A stretch of 64,000 bases of DNA from Oscillospiraceae bacterium (GTDB taxonomy: Bacteria; Bacillota; Clostridia; Oscillospirales; Ruminococcaceae), in NCBI GenBank assembly GCA_018380115.1, contig JAGZUF010000009.1:62001-126000 (forward strand), written 5' to 3'. How positions within the stretch are numbered: position 1 is the stretch's first letter; each line of letters begins with the position of its first letter. Position numbers and translations under genes: made by a program. Shown piece by piece: positions 33,177-42,490 of this stretch. The notes beneath the pieces are model-generated. The model had not been told where the DNA came from. It searched no databases and saw only the letters and a program-made list of their open reading frames with translations.

Positions 33177-33232
33177 TTCTGTATATCCTCCTGCATTTCA
33201 GACTAGGCGCCCGCTCTTTGGGCCGGAAGGGC

Positions 33233-33484
33233 TCAGGCGTCCTCCAAACAGTTCGTCACATCGAAAATGTCGGCCACCTTGTTGCAGCTTTGGCAGAAGA
33301 AGGCGTGCGGCACCTTTGTCTGCCGCAAAAGGATATTGGAGGCGCCTATCGTCCGCAGCCCGGTATACAGCAGCCTGCCCAGCCCTTTTTTGTTGAATTG
33401 CTTCAGCGGCACCCACCCCGGGGCCACGCCGTCAATGATAAGGCCGCCCTCCTGCATATCCCTGCCGCAAAGCGGGCACTTCAT
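33233..33484 (-). CDS. small zinc-ribbon-like protein (PF20097/DUF6487 type)
   Basis: 83 residues with MKCPLCGRDMQEGG at the start and FFCQSCNKVADIF near the end: two CxxC pairs that would bind one zinc ion. The middle (WVPLKQFNKKGLGRLLYTGLRTIG) is basic. The start at 33484 overlaps the phosphatase stop codon (ATGA), so the two are coupled; a longer in-frame reading is a shadow inside the phosphatase gene. Function unknown. Confidence 0.8.
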   Translation of the reverse strand: MKCPLCGRDMQEGGLIIDGVAPGWVPLKQFNKKGLGRLLYTGLRTIGASNILLRQTKVPHAFFCQSCNKVADIFDVTNCLEDA

Positions 33485-34176
33485 CCAACCACCCCCTGTG
33501 CACCAGAGGGCCGGGACGGCCCGGCCTGCCCCAGTGCAAGGCCCGCAAGCTGCTGCGGGGTATGTACCAGATAATCGGCGCCCGCTGCCCGAAGCTCTTC
33601 CTCCGTGCGAAAGCCCCACAGCACGCCGCAGCCGTCCACATGGGCATTGTGCGCCGTCTGGATGTCCACATTGCTGTCGCCTGCATACAGCACCTGTCCT
33701 GCCTGTACGCCGAACTGTGCAATCAGGCTGTTCACCAGCGCAGGGTCCGGCTTTGCAGGTGTGCCCAGCACATGGCCGGCCACTGCATCGAATATGCCGG
33801 GGAAGTAATGGGCTGCTACCTCCTGAGAGAGTGTGTTCTCTTTGTTAGATACCACGCCCAGCCGCAGCCCGGCGGCCTTCAGCGCATGCAGCATGGGCAG
33901 GATGCCGGGGTAAGGGGCGGTGGTGTCCTGCTTGTGCGCTTCATAATAGCGAAGAAAAACAGAGAAGGCCGTCTGCTGTGTGGCGGGGCCGCGGCTTCCC
34001 TCCGGCAGCATGCGCTCGATAAGTTTTGGGATGCCGTTTCCCACCATATAGCGGTAGGCGTCCACCGCGTGCGTGGGAAAGCCCAGCACTTCCAGCGTGT
34101 GGTTTCCGGCGTTCGCAAGATCTGTCAGGGTGTTCAGCAGGGTGCCGTCTAAATCAAATATCACAGCGGAATACAT
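33481..34176 (-). CDS. HAD-family hydrolase, phosphoglycolate phosphatase-like
   Basis: 231 residues with HAD motif I FDLDGTLLNT (Asp8 nucleophile, Asp10), motif II VVSNKEN, motif III Lys in TPAKPDPALV, and motif IV YAGDSNVDIQTA. The helical cap is of the Gph/PgmB type (C1 cap). GGAG lies 10 bases before the ATG at 34176. Gph-like enzymes remove 2-phosphoglycolate from DNA repair, but other sugar phosphates are possible. It follows the PH-domain genes and overlaps the zinc-ribbon gene. Confidence 0.85.
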   Translation of the reverse strand: MYSAVIFDLDGTLLNTLTDLANAGNHTLEVLGFPTHAVDAYRYMVGNGIPKLIERMLPEGSRGPATQQTAFSVFLRYYEAHKQDTTAPYPGILPMLHALKAAGLRLGVVSNKENTLSQEVAAHYFPGIFDAVAGHVLGTPAKPDPALVNSLIAQFGVQAGQVLYAGDSNVDIQTAHNAHVDGCGVLWGFRTEEELRAAGADYLVHTPQQLAGLALGQAGPSRPSGAQGVVG

Positions 34177-34208
34177 CAAAGCAAAACTCCTTTGCAAAAC
34201 TGAAAAAG

Positions 34209-35588
34209 CTACTGCGGCCAGCCGAGCGCATCGGCCCGCGCCTTGCGCACGCCGCGCACACGGAAAGTGTGGCGTGCAGGCAGCCGCACGAATACATTGC
34301 TGCGCCCCGCGCTGACAGAAAATGGGTTCTGCCGCACAGCAAAGCTGCGGTCCGGCGTAAAAATGCACACTTCATATCTTGTAAAAAAACGGGTGTAGAC
34401 AAGCCCCAGCGTGCGGTTGGGGTTGTCTGCGATGCCCTCCTCCCGGAAGCCTTCCAGAGAGACCAGCAGACAGCCGGCGCTCATGGCGGCGAATACCCCC
34501 AGCATACCCAGAACGCCGGGCATCACGTTCAGGGCGGCGCCGCACAGGCCCAGGCTTAATGCCAGGGCCGCGGCGGGCTGCCAGAGATATTGGTTTACGC
34601 TTTTCCCCGGTGTGTCGCCCAGCGGGCGGGCGGGCGGCGAAAAATCCGGCAGCAGGGCTTGCACAATATGCTCCTGCCCAGCCTTGTACACCATCAGCGG
34701 CACGTCGCCGCCGCCGAACCACCCGGCCGTCAGGTAGACGGGCCTGCGGCGCAGCAGCCGGGCCGCGGGGGTAACGCGCACACGGCAGGCCGTGACGCTG
34801 GAGGCAAGCACCCGGCGCTCTATTTTGGTAAAAAAGCCGCCCCGGCTGATGATTACCCCGCCGGACCGCCCGCAGGAAAAGCCGAACGTGTGGAAAAACG
34901 AATAGCAGAATGTCAGGCTGGCGAGGCAGAAGGCCAAGGCTACCAAAAAGGCGCTGCCCGCGGGAAGCAGGCGCTCGATAAGAACTTCCAGCCGGGTAAA
35001 TTGCTGCACTGCCAGCTGCTCCAGGTCTGGTGCAACATAGTCATTCAATCTCTGAACACCCATCCACAGGAAAATGGAGGTGGTGACGGCATTGGCAGAC
35101 AGCATTACCAGCGCCAGCCGCTCGAACCCGGCAGGCGTAAACACGCCGGAGTGCTGCTTCACCGGCATGAGCGTTTCGCTCAGAAAGGCGGCGTCGCGTC
35201 TGGTGAGATATACGGTAAGCCTGCGCGGCGCAGAATACTCTTTGAAATACAGCCGCACGCGCGCGGCGCCCACAAAGCGGCAGTACAGCGGGCGCTCCAC
35301 CTCTACTACCGCCACACTGGCCCGCGAGAATGTCTGTTTTAACTGCACGCCGATACCCTGACGGAATACAACCGCCTGCGGCGTCACTGAAATGCGCGCG
35401 GCCGCCCACAGCGCAAGGGAGAGCGCCAGGCACACCGCCAGAATGGCGGCGTCCTGCCATAGGGCAAGCAGCAGCCCTTCCACATCGAACCGCAGCAGGG
35501 CCTGCGCCATCGGCACCAGGCATAAAAGAAAGCCGTAGCGGAAAAGGCGCACCGAATCCAGCAGGTGAGGGCGTTTCGGCGGCATCAT
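34209..35588 (-). CDS. PH-domain membrane protein (YdbT-like)
   Basis: 459 residues with paired hydrophobic helices near 15-62, 170-235 and 340-375, each followed by a bacterial PH domain (bPH2), for instance RISVTPQAVVFRQGIGVQLKQ, GGVIISRGGFFTKIERR and LVYTRFFTRYEVCIF. Triplicate bPH2 domains with membrane pairs are typical of YdbT, which is nearly always next to YdbS as here (overlap ATGA). In B. subtilis the YdbS/YdbT pair is linked to resistance to certain antimicrobial peptides. Confidence 0.82.
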   Translation of the reverse strand: MMPPKRPHLLDSVRLFRYGFLLCLVPMAQALLRFDVEGLLLALWQDAAILAVCLALSLALWAAARISVTPQAVVFRQGIGVQLKQTFSRASVAVVEVERPLYCRFVGAARVRLYFKEYSAPRRLTVYLTRRDAAFLSETLMPVKQHSGVFTPAGFERLALVMLSANAVTTSIFLWMGVQRLNDYVAPDLEQLAVQQFTRLEVLIERLLPAGSAFLVALAFCLASLTFCYSFFHTFGFSCGRSGGVIISRGGFFTKIERRVLASSVTACRVRVTPAARLLRRRPVYLTAGWFGGGDVPLMVYKAGQEHIVQALLPDFSPPARPLGDTPGKSVNQYLWQPAAALALSLGLCGAALNVMPGVLGMLGVFAAMSAGCLLVSLEGFREEGIADNPNRTLGLVYTRFFTRYEVCIFTPDRSFAVRQNPFSVSAGRSNVFVRLPARHTFRVRGVRKARADALGWPQ

Positions 35589-35995
35589 GGGCGGCCCTCC
35601 TCCAGAGACAGCAGCCGGGCCGCCTGCTGGGCGTCCTTTGCTTCAAACCCGGGCAAAATGAGAAAAGCGCCTGAGTTTGAGAACATCAGCACGCATACGC
35701 CTGCCAAGCGGCAGAGCGGCGTCTCCAGAATGTGGCAGCCTGTGACGAACCGCCGGGGAAAGCGGCGCACAGAGGGGAACAGAAGGCCCCAGCGCGCCGA
35801 CACATGGTGCCTGCCTATATACAGCCTGGCAGAGGCCAGCCGGGGGACAAGGCCGCCGAATACGGCCGCCGCCCACACGGCCAGCAATACGGGCGCCCAC
35901 CCGCCGGGGCTGAGCAGAAAGGCCGCCAGTGCGCCTGCCAGCACCAGCCAGAGGCCCACAATGGCCGCACCACGCCTTGTTGCATGGAATGCCAT
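35585..35995 (-). CDS. PH-domain membrane protein (YdbS-like)
   Basis: 136 residues: two adjacent membrane helices (about 11-50) followed by one bPH2 domain (SARLYIGRHHVSARWGLLFPSVRRFPRRFVTGCHILETP). The ATG at 35995 has GGGGG 8 bases upstream; an in-frame TTG at 36040 is possible but would start within the terminator-like hairpin. Its stop overlaps the YdbT-like start. The two proteins probably form a membrane complex. Confidence 0.78.
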   Translation of the reverse strand: MAFHATRRGAAIVGLWLVLAGALAAFLLSPGGWAPVLLAVWAAAVFGGLVPRLASARLYIGRHHVSARWGLLFPSVRRFPRRFVTGCHILETPLCRLAGVCVLMFSNSGAFLILPGFEAKDAQQAARLLSLEEGRP

Positions 35996-36040
35996 GCGGC
36001 GCACCCCCTTTCCAACCACAAAACCTTTGAAAAGCAGCAA

Positions 36041-36088
36041 GGGCCCGGCTGGCGCGGCACATGTTCAGCACGCCAAAGGGCCGGGCCC
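36041..36088 (-). terminator. terminator-like hairpin downstream of the Nudix gene
   Basis: GGGCCCGGC-TGGCG (36041-36054) can pair with CGCCA-(AAG)-GCCGGGCCC (36071-36088). On the minus strand it is followed by TTGCTGCTTTT. About 100 bases separate it from the Nudix stop. Confidence 0.6.
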
Positions 36089-36192
36089 GGCAAACACCTG
36101 CCCGCGCACGGCGGGAAAAGAATGCCGTAAAGTGTATTTTTCTTGCAAAATATACACGCAGGAAAACATCAGCCTGCCGCGCGCCAGGCTGT

Positions 36193-36738
36193 TCACAGTT
36201 TGCCCGCATCACGCAGGGCGCATACCTTCAGCACGGCGGCCACGGTCTTTCCGTCTGCGATTTCTCCTGAAAGCACCATGCTGCGCGCGGCCTTCAGAGG
36301 CAGCGTGAACAGGCTGAGGAATTCGTCCTCGTCCAGATGCTGGCCCACAGGCGCAAGCCCGGTGGCAGCATACAAATGAATGACCTCACTGCAGTAGCCG
36401 CATGTGGGAATGACAGCCCCAAGGCTGTGCCACGCGGCAGCGCAAAGGCCGGCCTCTTCACCCAGCTCGCGCCGGGCAGCCTCCAGAGGGTCTTCCCCTT
36501 TTTCCAGTTTGCCCGCGGGTATCTCAATCAATTCCCGGCCCAGCGCATAACGGTATTGGCGCACAAGATAAATTTCGCCCTTTTCATTCAGTGCGGCAAC
36601 GCCGGCCCCGCCGTGATGATGCACCACCTCGCGCGTGGAGGTGCGCCCGTTTTCAAGGCGCACCTTGTCCAGTGTCACACGGATCACTCGCCCCTCAAAC
36701 AGCGTCTCGCTTGAAAGCGTTTGTTCAAAATGCGGCAC
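36193..36738 (-). CDS. Nudix hydrolase, ADP-ribose pyrophosphatase type
   Basis: 181 residues with the Nudix box GKLEKGEDPLEAARRELGEEAGL (about 76-98) preceded by LVRQYRYALGRELIEIPAG, the ADP-ribose pyrophosphatase (NudF) lead-in, and followed by the ADPRase-like acidic DEDEFLSLF. It cleaves ADP-ribose to AMP and ribose phosphate in relatives. It starts with GTG, with GGAGG 8 bases before, 3 bases after the stop of the CBS protein gene, so the two form an operon. Confidence 0.9.
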   Translation of the reverse strand: MPHFEQTLSSETLFEGRVIRVTLDKVRLENGRTSTREVVHHHGGAGVAALNEKGEIYLVRQYRYALGRELIEIPAGKLEKGEDPLEAARRELGEEAGLCAAAWHSLGAVIPTCGYCSEVIHLYAATGLAPVGQHLDEDEFLSLFTLPLKAARSMVLSGEIADGKTVAAVLKVCALRDAGKL

Positions 36739-36741
36739 GGC

Positions 36742-37947
36742 TTATGCCTCCTTTTCCGGCACGGCTCCGGCCAGCGCCTGGCACAGCACCTTGTTCACGC
36801 GGCGTTCTCCCGCCTCCAGCACAGTGAAGGCGGCGCCGCCCCACTCCACCTGCACGGCCTCGCCGGGCGCAGGGATGCGCCCAAGCCTGTCTGTTACAAG
36901 CCCGCCCACAGTGTCGAAATCGCGCTCGTCGCCCTCGCTCTCCGGCGGAAGGTCAAGGCCCAGTGCGTCGAACACGTCGTCGATGTCTGCGCTGCCGGCA
37001 GCCACAAGGCCGTCCTCTGTGCGCACCAAATCATCTTCTTCGTTGTCAAATTCGTCCTGGATATTGCCCACGATTTCTTCCAAGACGTCCTCCATGGTCA
37101 CCACGCCGCTGGTGCCGCCGTATTCGTCCACGACCACAGCAATCTGCGCGTGCTTTGCGCGCAGTTCAATCAAAAGCTCGCGCGCACGGCAGCTCTCCGG
37201 CACAAACATGGCGCTCCGCACGAATTCGCGGGCGGGCCGGGCGCCCTCGCCGGGCTTGTTCCAAAGGGTGAACAGGTCCTTTACATATACGATGCCCTCG
37301 ATGTCGTCCAGCGTTTTGCGGTAAACCGGGATGCGCGAGACTCCCTCTGCCAGCGACAGCTCCACCACATCGTGCGCGGTGGCGGTGTCCGGAACGGCCA
37401 CCAGCTCGGTGCGGTGCGTCATGATGTCGCCCGCCGTCACATCGGCCAGCTCGAAGATGTTGGTAATCATCTCCTTCTGGCCCTCATCTATCACATCATG
37501 TTCTTCGCTTTCATCCACCATGTTCAACAGGTCTTCCTGCGTTACGGGTGCACTGGGCTGAATGCCGCACAGGCGGAACACCAGTTTTGCGGGCGCACTG
37601 AACACAGCACCTGCAAAACCTGCAGGGCCGCCCCACCCGCCTTCTTTGCCGCATGCCGCACCCAGGGCAAAGCACAGCACCCCGAACACAGCCAGCAGGG
37701 CAAGGCCTGCAAGGCCCCACCACACGCCCGGCATGCGGGCGCACCAGAAAAAGGCCGCCGCAGCCGCGCCTGCCGCACACAGGCCCGCCAGCACGAACAC
37801 GCCGATGCTTTTGTCTGAAAAGCCCAGCCGCGCGCCGGCAGCCCTTTCTTCCCCATGGGCGCACAGCGCCCCCGCGCGCCAGTACAGCGCACAGGCGGCT
37901 GCGCCCAGCACAACTGCCGCAAGCAAGGTAAGACCATCCGGGTCCAT
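36742..37947 (-). CDS. CBS-pair/CorC-domain membrane protein (HlyC/CorC, CNNM-like)
   Basis: 401 residues. The N-terminal 120 residues hold three or so hydrophobic segments. Then come GDIMTHRTELVAVPDTATAHDVVELSLAEGVSRIPVYRKTLDDIEGIVYVKDLF (CBS 1), a second CBS domain with VVVDEYGGTSGVVTMEDVLEEIVG, and a CorC-HlyC C-terminal domain. These proteins are linked to Mg2+/Co2+ efflux. The membrane part is short and diverged from the usual DUF21 domain. The gene starts an operon with the Nudix hydrolase. Confidence 0.85.
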   Translation of the reverse strand: MDPDGLTLLAAVVLGAAACALYWRAGALCAHGEERAAGARLGFSDKSIGVFVLAGLCAAGAAAAAFFWCARMPGVWWGLAGLALLAVFGVLCFALGAACGKEGGWGGPAGFAGAVFSAPAKLVFRLCGIQPSAPVTQEDLLNMVDESEEHDVIDEGQKEMITNIFELADVTAGDIMTHRTELVAVPDTATAHDVVELSLAEGVSRIPVYRKTLDDIEGIVYVKDLFTLWNKPGEGARPAREFVRSAMFVPESCRARELLIELRAKHAQIAVVVDEYGGTSGVVTMEDVLEEIVGNIQDEFDNEEDDLVRTEDGLVAAGSADIDDVFDALGLDLPPESEGDERDFDTVGGLVTDRLGRIPAPGEAVQVEWGGAAFTVLEAGERRVNKVLCQALAGAVPEKEA

Positions 37948-38027
37948 GAAATATCAAAACCCCTTTTCACACCGCGGCACAGCCGCGCATATTTGCACTG
38001 CACAGCGCGCAGCGCCTGTTTTTTCTA

Positions 38028-38056
38028 AATATAATGTATTTTAGAACACCTGTCAA
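38028..38056 (-). promoter_or_regulatory. promoter of the CBS-protein/Nudix operon
   Basis: On the minus strand TTGACA (38056-38051), 17-base spacer, TATATT (38033-38028). It is divergent from the nifJ promoter about 110 bases away. Confidence 0.82.
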
Positions 38057-38106
38057 TCGCGCCTGCCCGCACACGGCTGCAAAAAGGCTGCATATTCATG
38101 CAGAAA

Positions 38107-38131
38107 CGCCTTTTCTGTGCAAGAAAAGGCG
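38107..38131. promoter_or_regulatory. perfect 10-bp inverted repeat upstream of the nifJ promoter
   Basis: CGCCTTTTCT (38107-38116), GTGCA, AGAAAAGGCG (38122-38131). It ends 10 bases before the nifJ -35 box, a position suited to an activator or repressor site; an RNA hairpin is excluded for nifJ because it precedes the start site. Confidence 0.5.
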
Positions 38132-38141
38132 GTGCTATCTG

Positions 38142-38170
38142 TTTACTTTTGCACCTTGTTTTGTTATAAT
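38142..38170 (+). promoter_or_regulatory. promoter of nifJ
   Basis: TTTACT (38142-38147), 17-base spacer, TATAAT (38165-38170). The leader to the ATG is about 165 bases. Confidence 0.75.
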
Positions 38171-38342
38171 CATAACGAGCGCGATGCAGAGACGCAGCCC
38201 CGCTTTGTGTAAAATGCCGCCGGGTGGTTTGCGGTGCTCGAGGCCGCAAAACGAAGGCAGAGGAAGGTGCAGGGCGGGGGGCTTCCGCGCAGGGGCCAAC
38301 GCCTGTTTCTGCTCAATTCAGTAAAGAACCGGAGGAAGAAAA

Positions 38343-41300
38343 ATGCCAAGATTGAAAAAATCTATGGACGGCAACACCGCCGCGGCGCATGTAGCATATG
38401 CGTTTACGGAGGTTGCCGGCATCTACCCCATCACCCCGTCGAGCCCAATGGCCGACATGGTGGACCAGTGGAGCGCGGCGCACCAGAAGAATATCTTCGG
38501 CACCGAAGTGAAGGTCATGGAGATGCAGTCCGAGGCGGGCGCGGCGGGCACCGTACACGGCAGCCTGGCCGCGGGCGCCCTCACCACCACGTTCACTGCT
38601 TCGCAGGGCCTGCTTCTGATGATCCCGAACATGTATAAAATCGCGGGCGAGCTGCTGCCCGCGGTGTTCCATGTGTCGGCCCGCACGGTGGCCAGCCACG
38701 CGCTGAACATCTTCGGCGACCACTCCGACGTATATGCCTGCCGCCAGACAGGCTTTGCCATGCTGGCGGAATCGAACCCCCAGGAAGTGATGGACCTGGC
38801 CGCAGTGGCGCACCTTTCCGCCATTGAGAGCCGCGTGCCCTTCCTGAACTTCTTCGACGGCTTCCGCACCTCACACGAGATTCAGAAAATCGAAGTGTGG
38901 GATTACGACGACTTGAAGGAAATGACGGACATGGACGCCGTGAAGGCGTTCCGCGACCATGCGCTGAACCCCGAGCATCCCGCCACGCGCGGCAGCCACG
39001 AGAACGGCGACATCTTCTTCCAGCACCGCGAGGCCTGCAACAAGTTCTATGACGCCGTGCCCGCAGTGGTGGAAAAGTACATGGGCAAGGTGAACGAGAA
39101 GCTGGGCACCCATTACGGCCTGTTCGAGTACTACGGCGCCGAAGATGCCGGGCGCGTCATCATTGCCATGGGCTCTATCTGCGACGTGGCCGAGGAGGTT
39201 ATCGACTACCTCACCGCCAAGGGTGAAAAGGTGGGCCTTGTGAAGGTGCGCCTGTACCGCCCGTTCTCTGCAAAGCACCTGCTGGCCGCCGTGCCCGCAA
39301 CCGCGAAGAAGATCGCCGTGCTGGACCGCACAAAGGAACCGGGCGCCTATGCCGAGCCCCTGCATCTGGACGTGATGAGCGCCTTTGCCGAGGCCGGGCG
39401 CGAGGCCACCATCATCGGCGGCCGCTATGGCCTGGGCTCGAAGGACACCCCGCCCGCCAGCGTGTTTGCCGTGTATGAAGAGCTGACGAAGGACGCCCCG
39501 AAGGCGCGCTTCACCATCGGCATCACAGACGACGTCACCTATCTCTCGCTGGAGGAGAAGCCCTCGCCCAACACGGCTGCGGAGGGCACGAAGGAGTGCA
39601 AGTTCTGGGGCCTTGGCGGCGACGGCACCGTGGGCGCCAACAAGAACAGCACCAAGATTATCGGCGACCACACCGATAAGTATATCCAGGCGTACTTCCA
39701 GTACGACTCGAAGAAGACGGGCGGCGTCACCATCAGCCACCTGCGCTTCGGCGACAAGCCCATCCGCGCCCCGTACTACATCAATAAGGCGGATTTCGTG
39801 GCCTGCCACAACCCCTCGTATGTCATCAAGGGCTACAAGATGGTAAATGACGTGAAGCCGGGCGGCGTGTTCCTCATCAACTGCCAGTGGACGGATGAAG
39901 AGCTGGATAAGCATATGCCCGCCGAGGCCAAGCGCTATATTGCAAACAACAATATTCAGCTTTACACCATCAACGCCATCGACAAGGCCATCGAAATCGG
40001 CCTTGGCAAGCGAACCAACACCATCCTGCAGTCTGCCTTCTTTGCGCTGGCTGGCGTGCTGCCCAAAGAGGATGCGCTGAAGTATATGAAGCAGGCGGCC
40101 GAGAAATCCTTTGCCAAGAAGGGCCAGGCCGTGGTGGAGATGAACTGGAAGGCCATCGACGCCGGCTTTGACGCTTACCACAAGGTGGAAGTGCCCGCCT
40201 CGTGGAAGGACGCCCAGGATGCGCCCGTGGCGCACAACCTGGCCGGCAACCCCGCCACTGTGGACATGGTGACGAAGGTAATGTTCCCCGTGGGCAAGAT
40301 GGACGGCGACAGCCTGCCCGTTTCCGCCTTCGAGAAATATGTGGACGGCCAGTTCGAGCAGGGTGCTGCCGCGTATGAGAAGCGCGGCGTGGCGGTTTCC
40401 GTGCCGGAGTGGGATGTCACCAAGTGCATCCAGTGCAACCAGTGCGCCTATGTGTGCCCGCACGCCACCATCCGCCCGTTTGCGCTGAGCGCAGAGGAAG
40501 TGGCCGCCGCGCCCGAGGCGCTGAAGGCCAAAAAGATGAACGGCAAGGGCTGCGAGGAATACCAGTTCGCCATGACCGTCTCCCCGCTGGACTGCATGGG
40601 CTGCGGCGTGTGCGTGGGCGTGTGCCCGGCCCCCGGCAAGGCGCTGAAGATGGTGCCGCAGGAGACGCAGCTTGCCCAGCAGGATGTGTTCGATTACTGT
40701 GTGGCCAACGTCTCGAAGAAGCCCGGCATGATGGCCGAGACCACGGTGAAGGGCAGCCAGTTCAACCAGCCGCTGCTTGAGTTCTCCGGCTCGTGCGCCG
40801 GCTGCGCAGAGACCAGCTATGCCCGCCTTATCACCCAGCTGTTCGGCGAGCGCATGTATATTTCCAACGCCACCGGCTGCTCATCCATCTGGGGCGGCCC
40901 GGCTGCAACGTCCCCCTACACGCGCAACCGCGTTTCCGGCCATGGCCCGGCCTGGGCGAACAGCCTGTTTGAAGACAACGCCGAGCACGGCTTCGGCATG
41001 TACCTGGGCCAGAAGACGCTGCGCGACAACCTGGCGGAAAAAACCCGCAGGCTGATTGCCGTGCCCTATGCACGCCCCGAGCTGAAGGCCGCCGCACAGG
41101 AATGGCTGGACACTATGGACGACGGCAAGGCCAACGGCCCGGCTACGGAAAAGTACGTGGCGGCGCTGGAAGAGGGCCTGCTGACAGTGGAGGAGGGCCT
41201 TGCCTTCCTGCAGAGTGATGACAGCGAGGCGGTATTTGGCGCTGAGAAGCGCGCCGAGCTGCTGGCGAACATGAAGAACCTCAAGGCAGAGGGCAAGGAG

Positions 41301-42032
41301 TTCTGCAACTGCGAAGCCTGCACGCTGGCCAAAGAGATTCTCGACCAGAAACAGTACCTTGCCAAGAAATCCGTGTGGATCTTCGGCGGCGACGGCTGGG
41401 CCTATGACATCGGCTTCGGCGGCTTGGACCATGTGCTCGCCTCCGGCGAAGACGTGAACGTGATGGTGTTCGACACCGAGGTGTATTCCAACACCGGCGG
41501 CCAGGCCTCCAAGGCCAGCCAGCTTGGCCAGGTGGCGCAGTTTGCTGCCGCCGGCAAGGCCATCGGCAAGAAGAGCCTGGCGGAGATTGCCATGAGCTAC
41601 GGCTACGTCTATGTGGCGCAGATTGCCATGGGCGCAGACCAGAACCAGACCATCAAGGCCATTGCCGAGGCCGAGAGCTATCACGGCCCGTCGCTCATCA
41701 TCGGCTATGCGCCCTGCGAGATGCACGGCGTGAAGGGCGGCATGACGAACTGCCAGGCCGAGATGAAGCGCGCTGTGGAGTGTGGCTATTGGAATAACTT
41801 CCGCTTCGACCCGCGCAAGAAGGCCGAAGGCAAGAACCCGTTCACGCTGGATTCCAAAGCCCCCACGGCAGATTACAAGGAGTTCATCGAGAGCGAGACG
41901 CGCTACAGCCGCCTGCAGCGTGCCTTCCCCGAGCGCGCCGAAGCCCTGTTCGAGCAGGCTGCGGCCAACTCGAGGGACCGCTATGCTTACCTCACAAAGC
42001 TGGCGAAGCTGTACGCCCCCGACGAAGCCTGA
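38343..42032 (+). CDS. nifJ: pyruvate:ferredoxin (flavodoxin) oxidoreductase
   Basis: The single-chain 1229-residue enzyme oxidises pyruvate plus CoA to acetyl-CoA, CO2 and reduced ferredoxin, the central step of clostridial pyruvate use. Domains in order: alpha-type domain (AYAFTEVAGIYPITPSSPMAD), gamma domain (GLGGDGTVGANKNSTK), a ferredoxin-like domain with CIQCNQCAYVCP near residue 694 and CMGCGVCVGVCP near 750, and the thiamine diphosphate domain with GGDGWAYDIGFGGLDHVL near 1015 and DTEVYSNTGGQASK. GGAGG precedes the ATG. Codon use looks strongly biased, suggesting high expression. Confidence 0.97.
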   Translation: MPRLKKSMDGNTAAAHVAYAFTEVAGIYPITPSSPMADMVDQWSAAHQKNIFGTEVKVMEMQSEAGAAGTVHGSLAAGALTTTFTASQGLLLMIPNMYKIAGELLPAVFHVSARTVASHALNIFGDHSDVYACRQTGFAMLAESNPQEVMDLAAVAHLSAIESRVPFLNFFDGFRTSHEIQKIEVWDYDDLKEMTDMDAVKAFRDHALNPEHPATRGSHENGDIFFQHREACNKFYDAVPAVVEKYMGKVNEKLGTHYGLFEYYGAEDAGRVIIAMGSICDVAEEVIDYLTAKGEKVGLVKVRLYRPFSAKHLLAAVPATAKKIAVLDRTKEPGAYAEPLHLDVMSAFAEAGREATIIGGRYGLGSKDTPPASVFAVYEELTKDAPKARFTIGITDDVTYLSLEEKPSPNTAAEGTKECKFWGLGGDGTVGANKNSTKIIGDHTDKYIQAYFQYDSKKTGGVTISHLRFGDKPIRAPYYINKADFVACHNPSYVIKGYKMVNDVKPGGVFLINCQWTDEELDKHMPAEAKRYIANNNIQLYTINAIDKAIEIGLGKRTNTILQSAFFALAGVLPKEDALKYMKQAAEKSFAKKGQAVVEMNWKAIDAGFDAYHKVEVPASWKDAQDAPVAHNLAGNPATVDMVTKVMFPVGKMDGDSLPVSAFEKYVDGQFEQGAAAYEKRGVAVSVPEWDVTKCIQCNQCAYVCPHATIRPFALSAEEVAAAPEALKAKKMNGKGCEEYQFAMTVSPLDCMGCGVCVGVCPAPGKALKMVPQETQLAQQDVFDYCVANVSKKPGMMAETTVKGSQFNQPLLEFSGSCAGCAETSYARLITQLFGERMYISNATGCSSIWGGPAATSPYTRNRVSGHGPAWANSLFEDNAEHGFGMYLGQKTLRDNLAEKTRRLIAVPYARPELKAAAQEWLDTMDDGKANGPATEKYVAALEEGLLTVEEGLAFLQSDDSEAVFGAEKRAELLANMKNLKAEGKEFCNCEACTLAKEILDQKQYLAKKSVWIFGGDGWAYDIGFGGLDHVLASGEDVNVMVFDTEVYSNTGGQASKASQLGQVAQFAAAGKAIGKKSLAEIAMSYGYVYVAQIAMGADQNQTIKAIAEAESYHGPSLIIGYAPCEMHGVKGGMTNCQAEMKRAVECGYWNNFRFDPRKKAEGKNPFTLDSKAPTADYKEFIESETRYSRLQRAFPERAEALFEQAAANSRDRYAYLTKLAKLYAPDEA

Positions 42033-42063
42033 GCATAAAAACAGTGGCCTGTGCGCCTGTTTC

Positions 42064-42092
42064 CGGCCCCCGCAATGCGGGGGCCGTTTTTT
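42064..42092 (+). terminator. terminator of nifJ
   Basis: CGGCCCCCGC (42064-42073), AAT, GCGGGGGCCG (42077-42086), then TTTTTT. Confidence 0.93.
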
Positions 42093-42167
42093 ACAGTCAC
42101 TTTGTCATAGAAAAAAATATGTATTTGTATATATTAAATAAATTTTATCAACTAAAAACCAAAATGC

Positions 42168-42196
42168 TTGCAATTCGACCAAAATGACGCTATGAT
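42168..42196 (+). promoter_or_regulatory. promoter of the small RHH-like gene
   Basis: TTGCAA (42168-42173), 17-base spacer, TATGAT (42191-42196), in an AT-rich stretch. Confidence 0.72.
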
Positions 42197-42254
42197 GAAG
42201 TCAAACAGACGCCAATTCGGCGCTTTTCAGTATGCACAAGGGAGGCAAAGGGAA

Positions 42255-42422
42255 ATGAAAGAACTTCCGCCGAGGTATACGCTGCGTGTGAGCCAGATGC
42301 TGCTGGATAAACTGGGCTATATTGCCGACTTTGAAGGCCGCACCAAAAATAAAGAATTGGAGCAGATGATCAAAAAGCGCGTCCACGCATTTGAGGCGCA
42401 GTATGGAGAGATACCAGTGTAA
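42255..42422 (+). CDS. small ribbon-helix-helix-like protein
   Basis: 55 residues: a short beta strand (RYTLRVSQMLLDKL) followed by two helices (GYIADFEGRTKNKELEQMIKKRVHAFE) fit the Arc/MetJ-type DNA-binding fold. GGGAGG (42240 region) and AAGGG precede the ATG at 42255; a longer opening from 42168 overlaps the promoter and is rejected. It stands alone. Such proteins may be regulators or orphan antitoxins; no toxin gene is adjacent. Confidence 0.7.
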   Translation: MKELPPRYTLRVSQMLLDKLGYIADFEGRTKNKELEQMIKKRVHAFEAQYGEIPV

Positions 42423-42453
42423 ATAACCGCCCGGTTCCGGGTATATAAAAAGA

Positions 42454-42490
42454 GGGGCCATGGCAGCCTTTGCGGCATGCCGTGGCCCTT
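42454..42490 (+). terminator. terminator after the RHH-like gene
   Basis: GGGCCATGGCA and TGCCGTGGCCC (one G-U pair), followed by TTTCTG. Confidence 0.65.
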
